DNA of 64,000 nucleotides. Origin: Streptomyces sp. NBC_00162. GTDB lineage: Bacteria; Actinomycetota; Actinomycetes; Streptomycetales; Streptomycetaceae. How positions within the stretch are numbered: position 1 is the stretch's first letter; every line of letters starts with the position of its first letter. Both the position numbers and the translations under genes were made by a program. The notes beneath the pieces are model-generated. The model saw nothing but the letters and a program-made list of their open reading frames with translations, ran no database searches and was not told where the DNA came from. Below are positions 50,431 through 60,161 of the stretch, in pieces. Where the stretch lies: positions 7,440,001 through 7,504,000 of the forward strand of contig NZ_CP102509.1 of assembly GCF_024611995.1 (NCBI RefSeq), given 5' to 3'.

Positions 50431-52236
50431 ATGACACAACCCATCGAAGACTACGCACTCATCGGCGACCTGATGACGAGCGGTCTGGTCGGTCGCGACG
50501 GGTCCATCGACTGGCTGTGCCTGCCGCGCTTCGACTCCGCGGCCTGCTTCGCCAAGCTCCTCGGCGACGAGGAGAACGGCCACTGGCGCATCGCGCCCCT
50601 CGACGCCGCCGACGGCGAGCGGTGCACCCGCCGGGCCTACGCCGACGGTTCGCTGGTCCTGGAGTCCTACTGGGAGACCGGGACCGGCACCGTCAAGGTC
50701 ATCGACTTCATGCCCCAGCGCGAGAGCGCCCCGGACGTCATCCGCATCGTCGAGGGCGTCACCGGCCTCGTCAGGATGCGCAGCACCCTGCGCCTGCGCT
50801 TCGACTACGGCCACGTCGTTCCCTGGGTCCGCCGCTCCGACGCCGACCGGGTCGCCATCGCCGGGCCCGACTCCGCCTGGTTCCGCAGCGAGCCGCCCGT
50901 CCGCACCTGGGGCGAGGAGAACAGCACCCGCTCGCAGTTCCCGGTCTCGGCGGGACAGCGCGTCGCCTTCGTGCTCACCTGGCACCCCTCGCACGAGCCG
51001 CGCCCCGAGCCCATCGACCCGTACGCGGCCCTGGACCAGAGCCTCGCCGACTGGCGGGAATGGACCGGGCAGTGCCGCTACGAGGGCCCCTACCGGGAGG
51101 CCGTGACCCGCTCCCTGATCACCCTCAAGGCCCTCACCTACGCCCCGACCGGCGGCATCGTCGCCGCGGCCACCACCTCCCTCCCCGAGGAGATCGGCGG
51201 GGTCCGCAACTGGGACTACCGATACTGCTGGCTCCGCGACGCCACCCTCACCCTCGACGCGCTCCTCGCGACCGGCTTCCTCGACGAGGCCCGCGCCTGG
51301 CGGACCTGGCTGCTGCGCGCGGTCGCCGGTGACCCCGCCGACCTCCAGATCATGTACGGGATCGCCGGAGAGCGGCGGATCCCCGAGACCGACCTGCCCT
51401 GGCTGCGCGGCTACGCCTCCTCCGCCCCCGTACGCGTCGGCAACGCGGCGGTCGACCAGCTCCAGCTCGACGTGTACGGCGAGGTCATCGACTCCCTGCA
51501 CCTCGCCAGGTGCGCCGGGCTCGCCTCCGAGCACCACGCCTGGCGGATCCAGCTCGCGCTCCTCGACTTCCTGGAGCGCAACTGGCGCCGGCCCGACGAA
51601 GGCCTGTGGGAAGTGCGCGGCCCGCGCCGCCACTTCGTGCACTCCAAGGTGATGGCCTGGGTGGCCGCGGACCGGGCCGTAAGGACCCTGGAGAACGACC
51701 CCTCGATGCCCGGCGACGTACAGCGCTGGCGGGTCATGCGGGACGAGGTGCACCGCGACGTGTGCGAGAACGGATACGACCCCGAACGGGGCACCTTCAC
51801 CCAGTACTACGGCTCCCGCGAGCTCGACGCGGCGACCCTGCTCATCCCGCGGGTCGGCTTCCTGCCGCCCGACGACCCGCGCGTCATCAGCACGGTCGAC
51901 GCCGTCCGGGAGGAGCTCGGCCGCAGCGGCCTGGTCCGCCGCTACAGCACCGAAGGTCCCGCCGTCGACGGCCTGCCCGGCGACGAAGGAGCCTTCCTGG
52001 CCTGCTCGTTCTGGCTGGCCGACGCCCTGCACATGACGGGGCGGGGCAAGGAGGCCCGCGCCCTCTTCGAGAGGCTGCTGGCGGTACGCAACGACGTGGG
52101 ACTCCTCGCCGAGGAGTACGACCCCGTTTCCGGGCGCCAACTCGGCAACTTCCCCCAGGCCTTCAGCCACGTCGGCCTGGTCAACACCGCCCTCACCCTG
52201 GCCCTGGACGACCCCGCCGGCCGCGGCTCCGGCTGA
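50431..52236 (+). CDS. glycoside hydrolase family 15 (trehalase-type)
   Basis: This protein of ~601 residues has an N-terminal beta-sandwich (IEDYALIGDLMTSGLVGRDG...DWLCLPRFDS) and a C-terminal (alpha/alpha)6 barrel. GVRNWDYRYCWLRDATLTLDALL and the late EGPAVDGLPGDEGAFLACSFWLAD carry the acidic residues used as general acid and base. This is the group that includes mycobacterial GH15 trehalase, so trehalose is the likely substrate. ATG 50431 follows a GGGGGAAGGG site; the longer frame from 50398 adds nothing conserved. Confidence 0.88.
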   Translation: MTQPIEDYALIGDLMTSGLVGRDGSIDWLCLPRFDSAACFAKLLGDEENGHWRIAPLDAADGERCTRRAYADGSLVLESYWETGTGTVKVIDFMPQRESAPDVIRIVEGVTGLVRMRSTLRLRFDYGHVVPWVRRSDADRVAIAGPDSAWFRSEPPVRTWGEENSTRSQFPVSAGQRVAFVLTWHPSHEPRPEPIDPYAALDQSLADWREWTGQCRYEGPYREAVTRSLITLKALTYAPTGGIVAAATTSLPEEIGGVRNWDYRYCWLRDATLTLDALLATGFLDEARAWRTWLLRAVAGDPADLQIMYGIAGERRIPETDLPWLRGYASSAPVRVGNAAVDQLQLDVYGEVIDSLHLARCAGLASEHHAWRIQLALLDFLERNWRRPDEGLWEVRGPRRHFVHSKVMAWVAADRAVRTLENDPSMPGDVQRWRVMRDEVHRDVCENGYDPERGTFTQYYGSRELDAATLLIPRVGFLPPDDPRVISTVDAVREELGRSGLVRRYSTEGPAVDGLPGDEGAFLACSFWLADALHMTGRGKEARALFERLLAVRNDVGLLAEEYDPVSGRQLGNFPQAFSHVGLVNTALTLALDDPAGRGSG

Positions 52237-52256
52237 CGACGGGCCCGCTGCCGGGA

Positions 52257-54392
52257 CTACGCGGCTCCGCCCGTCCGGAACGCCAGCAGCAGGGCGATGT
52301 CGTCCGGCCGGTCGGCGGTGGTGCCCGCCTCGCTGATCAGCCGGTCGGCCGTCTCGGTCAGCGGGGTCGGCAGGGCCGCGGCCAGCGCCGACCGCAGCCG
52401 CTCCACCCCGACGTCGATGTCGATGCCCGGCTTCTCCACCAGCCCGTCCGTGTACAGGGCCAGCACCGAGCCCGTCGCGAGGCGCAGTTCCGTGATCGGG
52501 TACGAGGCCCCCGGGTCGATGCCGAGCACCACCCCGCCGGCCAGGTCCAGCACCTCCGTCCGTCCGTCGGGGTGACGCAGCAGCGGCTGGGGGTGTCCGG
52601 CCCGGACCGCCTGGGCGGAGCCCGACGCCGGGTCCAGCAACACGTAGCAGCAGCTGGCGAACTGGCCCGGGTCCAGGTCGATCAGCAGCTGGTTGGTACC
52701 GCGCATCACCTCGTCGGGCGCGCTCCCCGTCAGCGCGAAGGCCCGTACGGAGCTGCGGAGCTGGCCCATGGTCGCGGCGGCCGCCACCCCGTGCCCCTGC
52801 ACGTCCCCGATGACCAGGGCCAGCAGCCCGCCGCCGGCCTCGACTACGTCGTACCAGTCCCCGCCGATGTCCATGCCCTGGGTGCCGGGCAGGTAGCGGG
52901 CCACCGTTTCCACCTGCCCGTGCACCGGCAGCCGGTGCGGCAGCAGGGCGGACTGCAGTCCGGCGGCGAGCGCCGCCTCGCTGTCGTAGCGCCGGGCCCG
53001 TTCCAGGGCCTGGGCGATCAGCCCGGCCAGGGCGGTGAGCACCGTACGCTCCTCCGGGCTGAAACCGCGGGGCGTGTCGAAGCCCAGGATGCACGAGCCG
53101 ACCGGGCGGCCGGACGCGATCAGCGGCAGGAAGGCACGGGCCCCGACATGGGCGTCCAGGGGGATGCCCGGATAGGCGGCGGCCAGGTGTTCCATCGACT
53201 CGAAGAACAACGGCCGGCCCGAGGTCAGGGTCTCCACGCCCGGCAGCCGCACATCGAGCGCGACCCCGTCGAACCGGTCGAGGAAGCCCTGCGGGAAACC
53301 GGTCTCCCACGCCAGGTGCAGATGCCGCTCGTCCAGCAGGTAGATCGCCAGCTGGCGGCCGCCGAAGGCCGGCAGCAGCTCCTCGGTGACGACCGCCGAC
53401 ACCTGGCGGGCGGTGACCGCCTCGGTCAGTGCGATGGCCAGGGCCACCGGCCGGTACAGCGCGGAGGTCCGGTCGGCGGGGGAGCCGAGGCCCCCTCCCG
53501 GATCGGCCATCGAGGTGGGCGCGTAGGCGGGTGTCTCGGTGGCGCCGATGGTCACGGTCACCCCGTCGGCGCCCGGGTACAGGTCCACCGACACCCACTC
53601 GGCGGGCCTCTGGCGGCCGCGCCGGGCCGGGAAGTGCACCGGCTCGGTGGACATGAAGACGGCCCGGAAGTGGTCCTCGTACGCGGGATGGGCGAGCCAG
53701 GGCAGCGCCTCCCACAGCATCCGGCCGCGCAGCTCGGGGCCGACGATGCCGAGCAGCCTCTCGGCGGCGGTGTTGACGTAGTCGATCCTGCCCTGCCGGT
53801 TCACGGACAGCACGGCCTGCGCGAGCCGGTCCACGGTCTCCCCGGCACCCTCGCCGGCGGCGGGCCGCTCCGCGTACAGCGGGTCGCCGTCCCAGATCAC
53901 CGGATCGCCGGCCGCCGCCAGCTGCGCGAGTTCCCCGGCCAGCCGGTCCGCTGCCTCACGCAGCCGTTCGCGGTCCTCCGGCCCCACCGGGACCCCGGGG
54001 GTGGCCGGGCGCAGCACCATCAGTACGCCGAACCGCTGGGTACCGGACGTCACCGGCTCGAACATCGAGGCGAAGGGGAAGGGCAGCCCCGCCATCAGCT
54101 GCGGGAAGCGGCGCATGGACGCCTCCGCGTCGGCCAGGTGCACGGACTGCCCGGAGCGGTAGGACTCCGCCGCCGGATAGGGACGGCTCACGTTCATCCG
54201 CCACCAGGGCCGGAACAGCGGCCCCGGGAGCCCCGTGAGCATGGCCATCTGCAGCACGCCCTCCTGGCTGGAGCGCAAGTACACCCCGCCCGCGTACCCG
54301 CCGACGGCCGTCACCACCTCGACCGCGGCCCGCGCGAGCACCTGGGCCATGGCATCAGGGGCGGGGCCGGCGCTGTCCGGTCTCGCCGTCAC
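52257..54392 (-). CDS. GAF-PAS-GAF-PP2C (SpoIIE) phosphatase
   Basis: This protein of ~711 residues has an N-terminal GAF-like domain (~15-165), a PAS domain (~195-300; LAQAVLSVNRQGRIDYVNTA), a second GAF (~325-480) and a SpoIIE PP2C domain (~490-705; GGDWYDV, GDVQGHGVAAAATM, PDDIALLLA). It lacks the C-terminal ATPase of the paralogue at 39352. It probably dephosphorylates anti-anti-sigma factors. The start is uncertain: GTG 54392 is five bases beyond the MFS stop and six nucleotides after CATCCT; ATG 54428 would overlap the MFS gene. Confidence 0.85.
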   Translation of the reverse strand: MTARPDSAGPAPDAMAQVLARAAVEVVTAVGGYAGGVYLRSSQEGVLQMAMLTGLPGPLFRPWWRMNVSRPYPAAESYRSGQSVHLADAEASMRRFPQLMAGLPFPFASMFEPVTSGTQRFGVLMVLRPATPGVPVGPEDRERLREAADRLAGELAQLAAAGDPVIWDGDPLYAERPAAGEGAGETVDRLAQAVLSVNRQGRIDYVNTAAERLLGIVGPELRGRMLWEALPWLAHPAYEDHFRAVFMSTEPVHFPARRGRQRPAEWVSVDLYPGADGVTVTIGATETPAYAPTSMADPGGGLGSPADRTSALYRPVALAIALTEAVTARQVSAVVTEELLPAFGGRQLAIYLLDERHLHLAWETGFPQGFLDRFDGVALDVRLPGVETLTSGRPLFFESMEHLAAAYPGIPLDAHVGARAFLPLIASGRPVGSCILGFDTPRGFSPEERTVLTALAGLIAQALERARRYDSEAALAAGLQSALLPHRLPVHGQVETVARYLPGTQGMDIGGDWYDVVEAGGGLLALVIGDVQGHGVAAAATMGQLRSSVRAFALTGSAPDEVMRGTNQLLIDLDPGQFASCCYVLLDPASGSAQAVRAGHPQPLLRHPDGRTEVLDLAGGVVLGIDPGASYPITELRLATGSVLALYTDGLVEKPGIDIDVGVERLRSALAAALPTPLTETADRLISEAGTTADRPDDIALLLAFRTGGAA

Positions 54393-54396
54393 ACCG

Positions 54397-55878
54397 TCAG
54401 GATGCGCCTTCGGCCGTGGTGGCCGCACCCGGACGCCCGGCCCGGTCCCGCCCGGCGTCCCGGTACCCGGCCACCACCGCGGCCGACGCGAGCAGCAGCA
54501 CCACGGCCACCGTCCGCAGCGCGGCCCCCATCGCGTCGGTGAAGGCGGCGACCTGCGCCGGATCCGTCGGGTTCCCGTGGAACCGGGAGGCCAGCACCGT
54601 GCCGACCACCGCCACCCCGAGGGCGGCGCCGATCTCCCGGGCCGCGGTGTTCAGCCCGGAGCCCAGCCCGGCCTGGTGCGGCGGCAGCTCGGCGACCACC
54701 GTCAGGGTCAGGGAGGGCGCGCACAGCCCGGTGCCGACGGACAGCACCAGCAGGTAGAGCGCGTACAGGGCGTACGGGGTGCCCGCGTCGGCGGTGGAGA
54801 CCAGCAGCAGCCCCGCACCGATCAGCCCGAGCCCTGCACCCACCGGCAGCCGGGGCCCGGTCCGCTCCTGCAGCCGCGCTCCGAACCGGGGCACCAGGGC
54901 CATGCCGACGGTCAGCGGGACGATCGCGAGGCCGGTCGCGGCGGGGGAGAACCCCTTCGCGTACTGGAGGTACTGGGCGTTGACGAAGAACAGGGCGAAG
55001 AGCCCGAAGAAGCCGGTGCCGATGCCCAGCGCCCCGGCGCGCAGCTTGCGCGAGGCGAAGATCCGCGGGTCGAGCAGCGGGCGGGCGGCGCGCAGCGCGT
55101 GGCCGGTGAACGCCGCGAGCAGCCCCGCCCCGGCGCCGAAGGCCGTCAGCACCCGCATCGAGGCCCAGCCGTACGCGGGCCCCTCGATGATCCCGTAGAC
55201 CACCGCGAACAGCGCCCCGGCGAGCAGCGCCGCGCCCAGGGGGTCGACGGCGGCGTCGGGCCGCGAGGGCGTACGGGGAACCGTACGGGCGACCGCGACG
55301 GCGAGCAGCGCGCCCAGCGGGACGACGGCCCAGAACAGGGCCCGCCAGGTCAGGAACTCCCCGGCCAGGCCGCCGCCGACATTGCCCGCCAGGCCCCCGA
55401 GGCCCGCGGCCAGCGTCCAGGTGGCCAGGGCCCGGCCGCGGCGCTCGGGCGGGCTCAGGTGGACCAGGACGGACATGGTGGCCGGCATGATCAGGGCCGC
55501 GCCGGCCCCGCACAGGCCCCGGCCCGCGATCAGTACGGCCGGGTTCTGTGCGAGGGCGCTGAGGGCCCCGCCCGCGGCGAACAGTCCGAGTCCGGCCAGC
55601 AGGGCGCCCTTGCGTCCGTACCGGTCGCCGAGGGCTCCGGCCGGGATCAGCAGCGCGGCGAAGACGATGACGTACGCGTCGACCGCCCACAGCAGCTCGC
55701 CCGGGCTCGGACGCAGGGCGGACGCGGCGAGCTGCGGGATGAGCAGGTTGACGGCGGCGACCATGCCCTGGGCGACCAGGACGCAGGCGCACAGGACGAG
55801 CAGGGCGGGCCGGGTGAGGGCGGTCGGAGCGGGTGCGGGCGGCGCGGCGGGATCCCGCGTCAGGGCATGGCGGAGCAC
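54397..55878 (-). CDS. MFS drug/proton antiporter (DHA2, EmrB/QacA type)
   Basis: This 493-residue protein has about 14 membrane helices. Motif A is GALGDRYGRKGALLAG, and the helix-5 region is ATWTLAAGLGGLAGNVGGGLAGEFLTWRALFW, typical of EmrB/QacA exporters. It probably exports a drug-like or endogenous compound. It is divergent from the LysR gene at 55994, its likely regulator. GTG 55878 has GGAGGAG close by. It may be co-transcribed with the PP2C gene that starts just after its stop. Confidence 0.9.
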   Translation of the reverse strand: MLRHALTRDPAAPPAPAPTALTRPALLVLCACVLVAQGMVAAVNLLIPQLAASALRPSPGELLWAVDAYVIVFAALLIPAGALGDRYGRKGALLAGLGLFAAGGALSALAQNPAVLIAGRGLCGAGAALIMPATMSVLVHLSPPERRGRALATWTLAAGLGGLAGNVGGGLAGEFLTWRALFWAVVPLGALLAVAVARTVPRTPSRPDAAVDPLGAALLAGALFAVVYGIIEGPAYGWASMRVLTAFGAGAGLLAAFTGHALRAARPLLDPRIFASRKLRAGALGIGTGFFGLFALFFVNAQYLQYAKGFSPAATGLAIVPLTVGMALVPRFGARLQERTGPRLPVGAGLGLIGAGLLLVSTADAGTPYALYALYLLVLSVGTGLCAPSLTLTVVAELPPHQAGLGSGLNTAAREIGAALGVAVVGTVLASRFHGNPTDPAQVAAFTDAMGAALRTVAVVLLLASAAVVAGYRDAGRDRAGRPGAATTAEGAS

Positions 55879-55993
55879 GGCTCCTCCTGGGAGTCGGTGA
55901 TGAGAGTGGGAAGAGCGGGCGAGGGGTCAAGACCTCTGCTTCACCGTAGAGTTGGGGCGACCTGCTTTCCAGTGCAAGTTCTGCAAGGGATGA

Positions 55994-57001
55994 ATGCGCG
56001 TGACGCAATCCGGAACCCGAGCCGGAACCCGAGCCGGAACCAGAGCCGGAACCCGGGCCCTAACCGGACCAGGATCCGGCTCCGGCCTGGACCTGAATCT
56101 CCTCGTCGCCCTGGACGTCCTCCTGGACGAAACGAGCGTGTCCCGGGCGGCCGCCCGCCTGCACCTCTCCGAGCCCGCGATGAGCCGCACCCTCGGCCGG
56201 ATCCGCAAGGCCCTCGGCGACCCCGTCCTGGTCCGGGCCGGGCGGACCATGGTGCCCACCCCGCACGCCCTCGCCGTCCAGGGCGAGGTCAGGGCCGTCG
56301 TGGAACGGGCCCGCGCCCTCTTCCTCACCGGCGGGCAGGTGGACCTGTCCACGCTCGCCCGCACCTTCACCGTGCTGGCGAACGACGCCTTCACCGCCGT
56401 CTACGGAGCCGCCCTCCTCACCCGGGTGACCCGCGAGGCGCCGGGGGTGCGGCTGCGGTTCCTGGGGGAGAGCCACGTGGACGTCCCGGCGCTGCGCGAG
56501 GGCGTCGCCGACCTGGAACTCGGCGTGGTCGACACCCGTTCCCCCGAAGTGCGCGTGGAGCACCTCGCCGACGAGCGGATGCTGGCCGTGGTCCGGTGCG
56601 GCCACCCGCTGCTCCGCGGCCGGATCACCGCGCGCCGGTTCGCCGCCGCCGAACACCTGATCGCCTCCCGGCGCGGCCGCCTGCAGGGCCCGGTGGACAC
56701 CGCCCTGGCCGAACAGGGCCTGTCCCGGCGGGTGGTGGGCAGCGTGGGCACCTTCCCCGCCTCCCTGTTCGTCCTGCGCGAGAGCGACCTCGTCGGACTG
56801 CTCACCACCCAGGCCGTACCGCTCGCCGCAGCGCTGGACCTGGAGACCTTCGAGATCCCGCTCGATCTGCCGACACTGCCCTTCGGCATGGCCTGGCACC
56901 CGCGTCACGACGCGGACCCGGCGCACGCCTGGCTGCGCAGCTGCACGCGCGAACTGCTGCCGGGGGACGCGGCGACGGGCACCTCCCCGGACAGGACCTA
57001 G
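55994..57001 (+). CDS. LysR family regulator with repetitive N-terminus
   Basis: This 335-residue protein has a helix-turn-helix at ~33-95 (DLNLLVALDVLLDETSVSRAAARLHLSEPAMSRTL) and a LysR effector domain (RTFTVLANDAFTAVYGAAL...). NodD/LinR-like LysR proteins show the same DLNLL start. Residues ~7-22 are GTRA repeated four times, coded by 12-bp units (56010-56057), ahead of the normal LysR start. It is divergent from the MFS gene and probably controls it; TGCA-AGTTC-TGCA (about 55973-55985) lies between them. AAGGG precedes the ATG. Confidence 0.88.
   Translation: MRVTQSGTRAGTRAGTRAGTRALTGPGSGSGLDLNLLVALDVLLDETSVSRAAARLHLSEPAMSRTLGRIRKALGDPVLVRAGRTMVPTPHALAVQGEVRAVVERARALFLTGGQVDLSTLARTFTVLANDAFTAVYGAALLTRVTREAPGVRLRFLGESHVDVPALREGVADLELGVVDTRSPEVRVEHLADERMLAVVRCGHPLLRGRITARRFAAAEHLIASRRGRLQGPVDTALAEQGLSRRVVGSVGTFPASLFVLRESDLVGLLTTQAVPLAAALDLETFEIPLDLPTLPFGMAWHPRHDADPAHAWLRSCTRELLPGDAATGTSPDRT
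56010..56057 (+). repeat. 12-bp minisatellite at the LysR 5' end
   Basis: Four units of CCGGAACCCGAG (56010, 56022, 56034, 56046; one or two changes in the last two) encode the GTRA repeat at the start of the LysR protein. Confidence 0.8.
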
Positions 57002-57133
57002 CACCTGCGATAGGCCGACCGCTTCCCTCGTCCGGGGGACGCACGGGTGTACGGCCCGCGCGGCGGGCGCGCCGCGGGGCACGATACGCACGCGTCCCAT
57101 CCCCCCCGCCGGAAGGCCACCGGAAGGCAGAGC

Positions 57134-57880
57134 ATGCGGTTCCAGTACGACACCCTCGGCGAGCGGTACGCCGAGTCCAGGACCACAGCGGCCTTCTCGG
57201 CGGCCGACACCTACACGCTCCACGGAGCCCTGGACGCCCTCGGCGGGGTACGCGGGCTCGACGCCCTCGACCTGGCCTGCGGCTACGGCTACAACACCCG
57301 CCTGCTGGCCCGCGGCGGCGCCCGGCGGACCGTCGGGGTGGACGCCTCGGAGGAAATGATCAGGCTGGCCCGCGAGCACGACGCGGAGCAGGACCGGCCG
57401 GCCCCCGGGAACATCGAGTACCACGTCGCCGACGCCGCAGGCCTCCCCGACCTCGGGCCGTTCGACCTCGCCACCGCCGTCTACCCCTTCAACCACACGC
57501 CCGACCGCGCATCACTGCACGCGATGTTCCGCTCCGTCCGCTCCAGCCTGCGCGCGGGCGGGCGGCTGCTCGCCATCGTGCCCAACGCCGGGGCGTTTCC
57601 CCGCGTGGACTGGTCGCCGTACGGGGTCCGCATCCTCGACCGGATCCCGACCGGCGACGCGCCGCTGCTGAAGGCGCACTTCCTCGTCGACCCGCCGCTG
57701 CCCTTCGAGTTCCACGAGTGGGCCCACGCCGAGCTCGCCGAGGCGGCCGTCGAGGCGGGCTTCAGCACCATCGGCTGGCAGCCGAACCGGACCCCGCCCG
57801 CCGATCACGTGCGCGACGACGCGTACTGGACGGCGTACCGCGCCTGGCCGATCAGCTCCCTGATGACTTGCGTGGCGTAG
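57134..57880 (+). CDS. class I SAM-dependent methyltransferase
   Basis: This 248-residue protein has the SAM-binding motif ALDLACGYGYNTRLLARGGA (motif I), VDASEEMIRLA (post-I), DLATAVYPFNHTPDRASL (motif II) and LRAGGRLLAIVPNAG (motif III). It resembles small-molecule or toxoflavin-type methyltransferases; the substrate is unknown. ATG 57134 has a GGAAGGCAG site. The gap 57002-57133 holds only a GC-rich imperfect inverted repeat near 57057. It converges with the esterase gene. Confidence 0.87.
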   Translation: MRFQYDTLGERYAESRTTAAFSAADTYTLHGALDALGGVRGLDALDLACGYGYNTRLLARGGARRTVGVDASEEMIRLAREHDAEQDRPAPGNIEYHVADAAGLPDLGPFDLATAVYPFNHTPDRASLHAMFRSVRSSLRAGGRLLAIVPNAGAFPRVDWSPYGVRILDRIPTGDAPLLKAHFLVDPPLPFEFHEWAHAELAEAAVEAGFSTIGWQPNRTPPADHVRDDAYWTAYRAWPISSLMTCVA

Positions 57881-57889
57881 CGCAAGGGC

Positions 57890-58798
57890 TCACTGCTCCG
57901 CCGCCGACCGGATCAGCTCGACGATCCGGTCGCGCGCCGCCCGCCCCTCGGGCAGCGGCAGCAGCGGGTACACGTGCGGCAGCCCCGCCTCCTCGTGGAA
58001 CTCCACCTCCACCCCGGCCGCGCGGGCCCGGCGCACCAGCTCCCTGCTGTCCGTGGTCAGCACGTCCCGGGTCCCGGTGAACACCGTCAGCGGCGCCAGC
58101 CCCTCGAAGGACCCGTGCAGCGGGCTCACCCGGGGATCGTCGGCGGCCAGGGTCCCGGCGTACAGGCGCCCGGCCTCCCGCAGCCCCGAGCGGGCCAGCA
58201 TCGGATCGTCCGCCTCGATGCCCGCCTGGTCCGGATGGCTCATGGTCACGTCCAGCCACGGCGAGATCAGCACGATGCGGGAGGGCTGCGCCCCGGTGCG
58301 GTCCCGCAGCCGCTGGGCGGCGGCCAGCGCCAGCCCGGCCCCGGCCGAGTCCCCGATGAGCACGGTCCCGCCCTCGCCCCCGCTCGCGATCAGGCCGCTG
58401 AGCAGGTCGGCGGCGACCGGGACCGTCCGGTCGGCGGTCCCGCGCGGGGCGAGGATGTACGCCGGTACGACGACCCGCGCCCGCGCCTGCGTGACCAGGG
58501 TCCGGATCAGCGCCCAGTGCGGGCGGACCAGTTCGTTGATGTAGCCGCCGCCGTGCACGTACAGCACCTGCGCCACGGGCTCGCTCCCCTGCGGGGAGAC
58601 GTCGTACACCGGCCAGGCCCCGACGAAGGTCCGCGAGATGTCCGCGACCCGCCCCAGCGAGCGCGGCGGCAGATGGGAAGCGGGCCGGCGGGCGGACTCG
58701 GCCACCCGGGTCCGTACCGCTTCGACGCTCGCGAACCGTCTTCGCCGTCCCGCCGCGATCAGCGCAACCGACAGCGCCCTGCTGCGCAGACTCGGCAC
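57890..58798 (-). CDS. alpha/beta-hydrolase, hormone-sensitive-lipase family esterase
   Basis: This protein of ~302 residues has the HSL oxyanion motif HGGGY ([12 protein letters not shown]), nucleophile motif [13 protein letters not shown], catalytic Asp in [11 protein letters not shown] and His in [14 protein letters not shown]. Such enzymes cleave short-chain esters or related acyl compounds. GTG 58798 is preferred because GGGGAGG lies 8 nt upstream; GTG 58807 overlaps that site. It is divergent from tdh across a 215-bp region. Confidence 0.88.
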   Translation of the reverse strand: MPSLRSRALSVALIAAGRRRRFASVEAVRTRVAESARRPASHLPPRSLGRVADISRTFVGAWPVYDVSPQGSEPVAQVLYVHGGGYINELVRPHWALIRTLVTQARARVVVPAYILAPRGTADRTVPVAADLLSGLIASGGEGGTVLIGDSAGAGLALAAAQRLRDRTGAQPSRIVLISPWLDVTMSHPDQAGIEADDPMLARSGLREAGRLYAGTLAADDPRVSPLHGSFEGLAPLTVFTGTRDVLTTDSRELVRRARAAGVEVEFHEEAGLPHVYPLLPLPEGRAARDRIVELIRSAAEQ

Positions 58799-58914
58799 GC
58801 CCCTCACCTCCCCTTTTCCCCGGGCCGCCCCCGGCCCGGGACCCTACCCCGTCATCGGAGGAGCATAGGCGTGAAGCTGGGCTGTCGACCCGCTTAAGAA
58901 AGTCTCGATGGACT

Positions 58915-58945
58915 GATCACCACGCATCTCGGCAGATTGGTGACC
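58915..58945. promoter_or_regulatory. nested inverted repeats upstream of tdh
   Basis: GATCACC ... GGTGACC (one mismatch) encloses ATCT-CGGC-AGAT (58926-58937), ending 68 bp before the tdh ATG. AGTC-TCGATG-GACT (58901-58914) lies just before it. These could form an RNA hairpin or be operator sites for the LysR protein coded after kbl. I find no glycine-riboswitch core. Confidence 0.4.
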
Positions 58946-59013
58946 GTCACCGACGCCGTCCGCGCGCCCCCGCGCTCCGCGGCGCCCCCTTCCGCATGCC
59001 TGGAGCCACCCCC

Positions 59014-60042
59014 ATGAAGGCACTCGTCAAGCACAAGGCCGAGCCCGGACTGTGGCTCATGGACGTTCCCGAGCCCGAGTACGGCCCCGGCGACGTGCTG
59101 ATCAAGGTGCTGCGCACCGGCATCTGCGGAACCGACCTGCACATCCGCGCCTGGGACGGCTGGGCGCAGGGCGCCGTCAAGACCCCGCTGGTCCTCGGCC
59201 ACGAGTTCGTCGGCGAGGTCGCCGCCCTCGGCGCCGACGTCCGCGACATCGAGATCGGCGCGCTGGTCAGCGGCGAGGGCCACCTGGTGTGCGGCAAGTG
59301 CCGCAACTGCCTGGCCGGACGCCGCCACCTGTGCCGCAGCACGATCGGCCTCGGGGTCGGCCGCGACGGCGCCTTCGCCGAGTACGTGGTGCTGCCCGCG
59401 CAGAACGTGTGGGTGCACCGGACGGCGGTGGACCTGGACGTCGCGGCGATCTTCGACCCGTTCGGCAACGCCGTGCACACCGCGCTGTCCTTCCCCCTCG
59501 TCGGCGAGGACGTGCTGATCACCGGCGCCGGCCCGATCGGGATCATGGCGGCGGCCGTGGCCCGGCACGCCGGTGCGCGCAGCGTGGTGATCACCGACGT
59601 CAGCCCCGAGCGGCTGGAGATCGCCCGCAAGGCGGGCGCCACGCTCGCGGTGAACGTCGCCGAGTCCTCCATCGCCGACGCACAGCGCTCGCTCGGCCTG
59701 CGCGAGGGCTTCGACATCGGCCTGGAGATGTCCGGCCGCGGCGAGGCGATGCGCGACATGATCGACAACATGACGCACGGCGGCCGGATCGCCATGCTGG
59801 GCCTGCCGGCGCAGGAGTTCCCGGTGGACTGGGCCAAGGTGGTCACCTCGATGATCACCATCAAGGGCATCTACGGCCGCGAGATGTTCGAGACCTGGTA
59901 CGCCATGACGGTGCTGCTGGAGGGCGGGCTCGACCTCAGCCCGGTCATCACCGGCCGCTACTCGCACCGCGACTTCGACGCGGCGTTCGACGAGGCCTCG
60001 ACCGCCCGCAGCGGCAAGATCATCCTGGACTGGACGGCGTAA
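59014..60042 (+). CDS. tdh: L-threonine 3-dehydrogenase
   Basis: This 342-residue zinc-dependent medium-chain dehydrogenase has catalytic C38, T40 and H43 (GICGTDLH) with H63-E64 (LGHEFVG), and structural-zinc cysteines in [15 protein letters not shown]. The NAD fold [18 protein letters not shown] follows. It oxidises threonine to 2-amino-3-ketobutyrate, which the next gene product cleaves to glycine and acetyl-CoA. GGAG precedes ATG 59014; the longer frame from 58996 is not conserved. Confidence 0.95.
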   Translation: MKALVKHKAEPGLWLMDVPEPEYGPGDVLIKVLRTGICGTDLHIRAWDGWAQGAVKTPLVLGHEFVGEVAALGADVRDIEIGALVSGEGHLVCGKCRNCLAGRRHLCRSTIGLGVGRDGAFAEYVVLPAQNVWVHRTAVDLDVAAIFDPFGNAVHTALSFPLVGEDVLITGAGPIGIMAAAVARHAGARSVVITDVSPERLEIARKAGATLAVNVAESSIADAQRSLGLREGFDIGLEMSGRGEAMRDMIDNMTHGGRIAMLGLPAQEFPVDWAKVVTSMITIKGIYGREMFETWYAMTVLLEGGLDLSPVITGRYSHRDFDAAFDEASTARSGKIILDWTA

Positions 60043-60071
60043 GCGCCTCCTCGCCTCAGACCATCTCCCCC

Positions 60072-60112
60072 GGCCGGGCCCCGCACACCCTCCCCCTCCG
60101 CGGGGTCCGGCC
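60072..60112 (+). terminator. attenuator-like hairpin between tdh and kbl
   Basis: GGCCGGGCCCCGC / GCGGGGTCCGGCC form a 13-bp stem with one G-T wobble and a 15-nt loop, followed by CCCCTTCTC. It lies in the 119-bp gap between tdh and kbl and may lower or tune kbl expression. Confidence 0.6.
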
Positions 60113-60161
60113 CCCTTCTCTCCGCCTCCCGTCCGCCTCCGCCGCACAAGGAGAACGCACC

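Noticed and set aside
49576..53715. Very long minus-strand open frame (~1380 residues)
   Set aside because: It runs antisense to DoxX and trehalase and through another frame of the PP2C gene; composition is low-complexity with no motif.
54235..58080. Very long plus-strand open frame (~1280 residues)
   Set aside because: It crosses the antisense of the MFS gene and other frames of the LysR and methyltransferase genes. No domain found.
60043..60161. Riboswitch (glycine or threonine) in the tdh-kbl leaders
   Set aside because: I searched the tdh upstream region and this gap by eye for the conserved glycine-aptamer core and found none; only simple hairpins are present.
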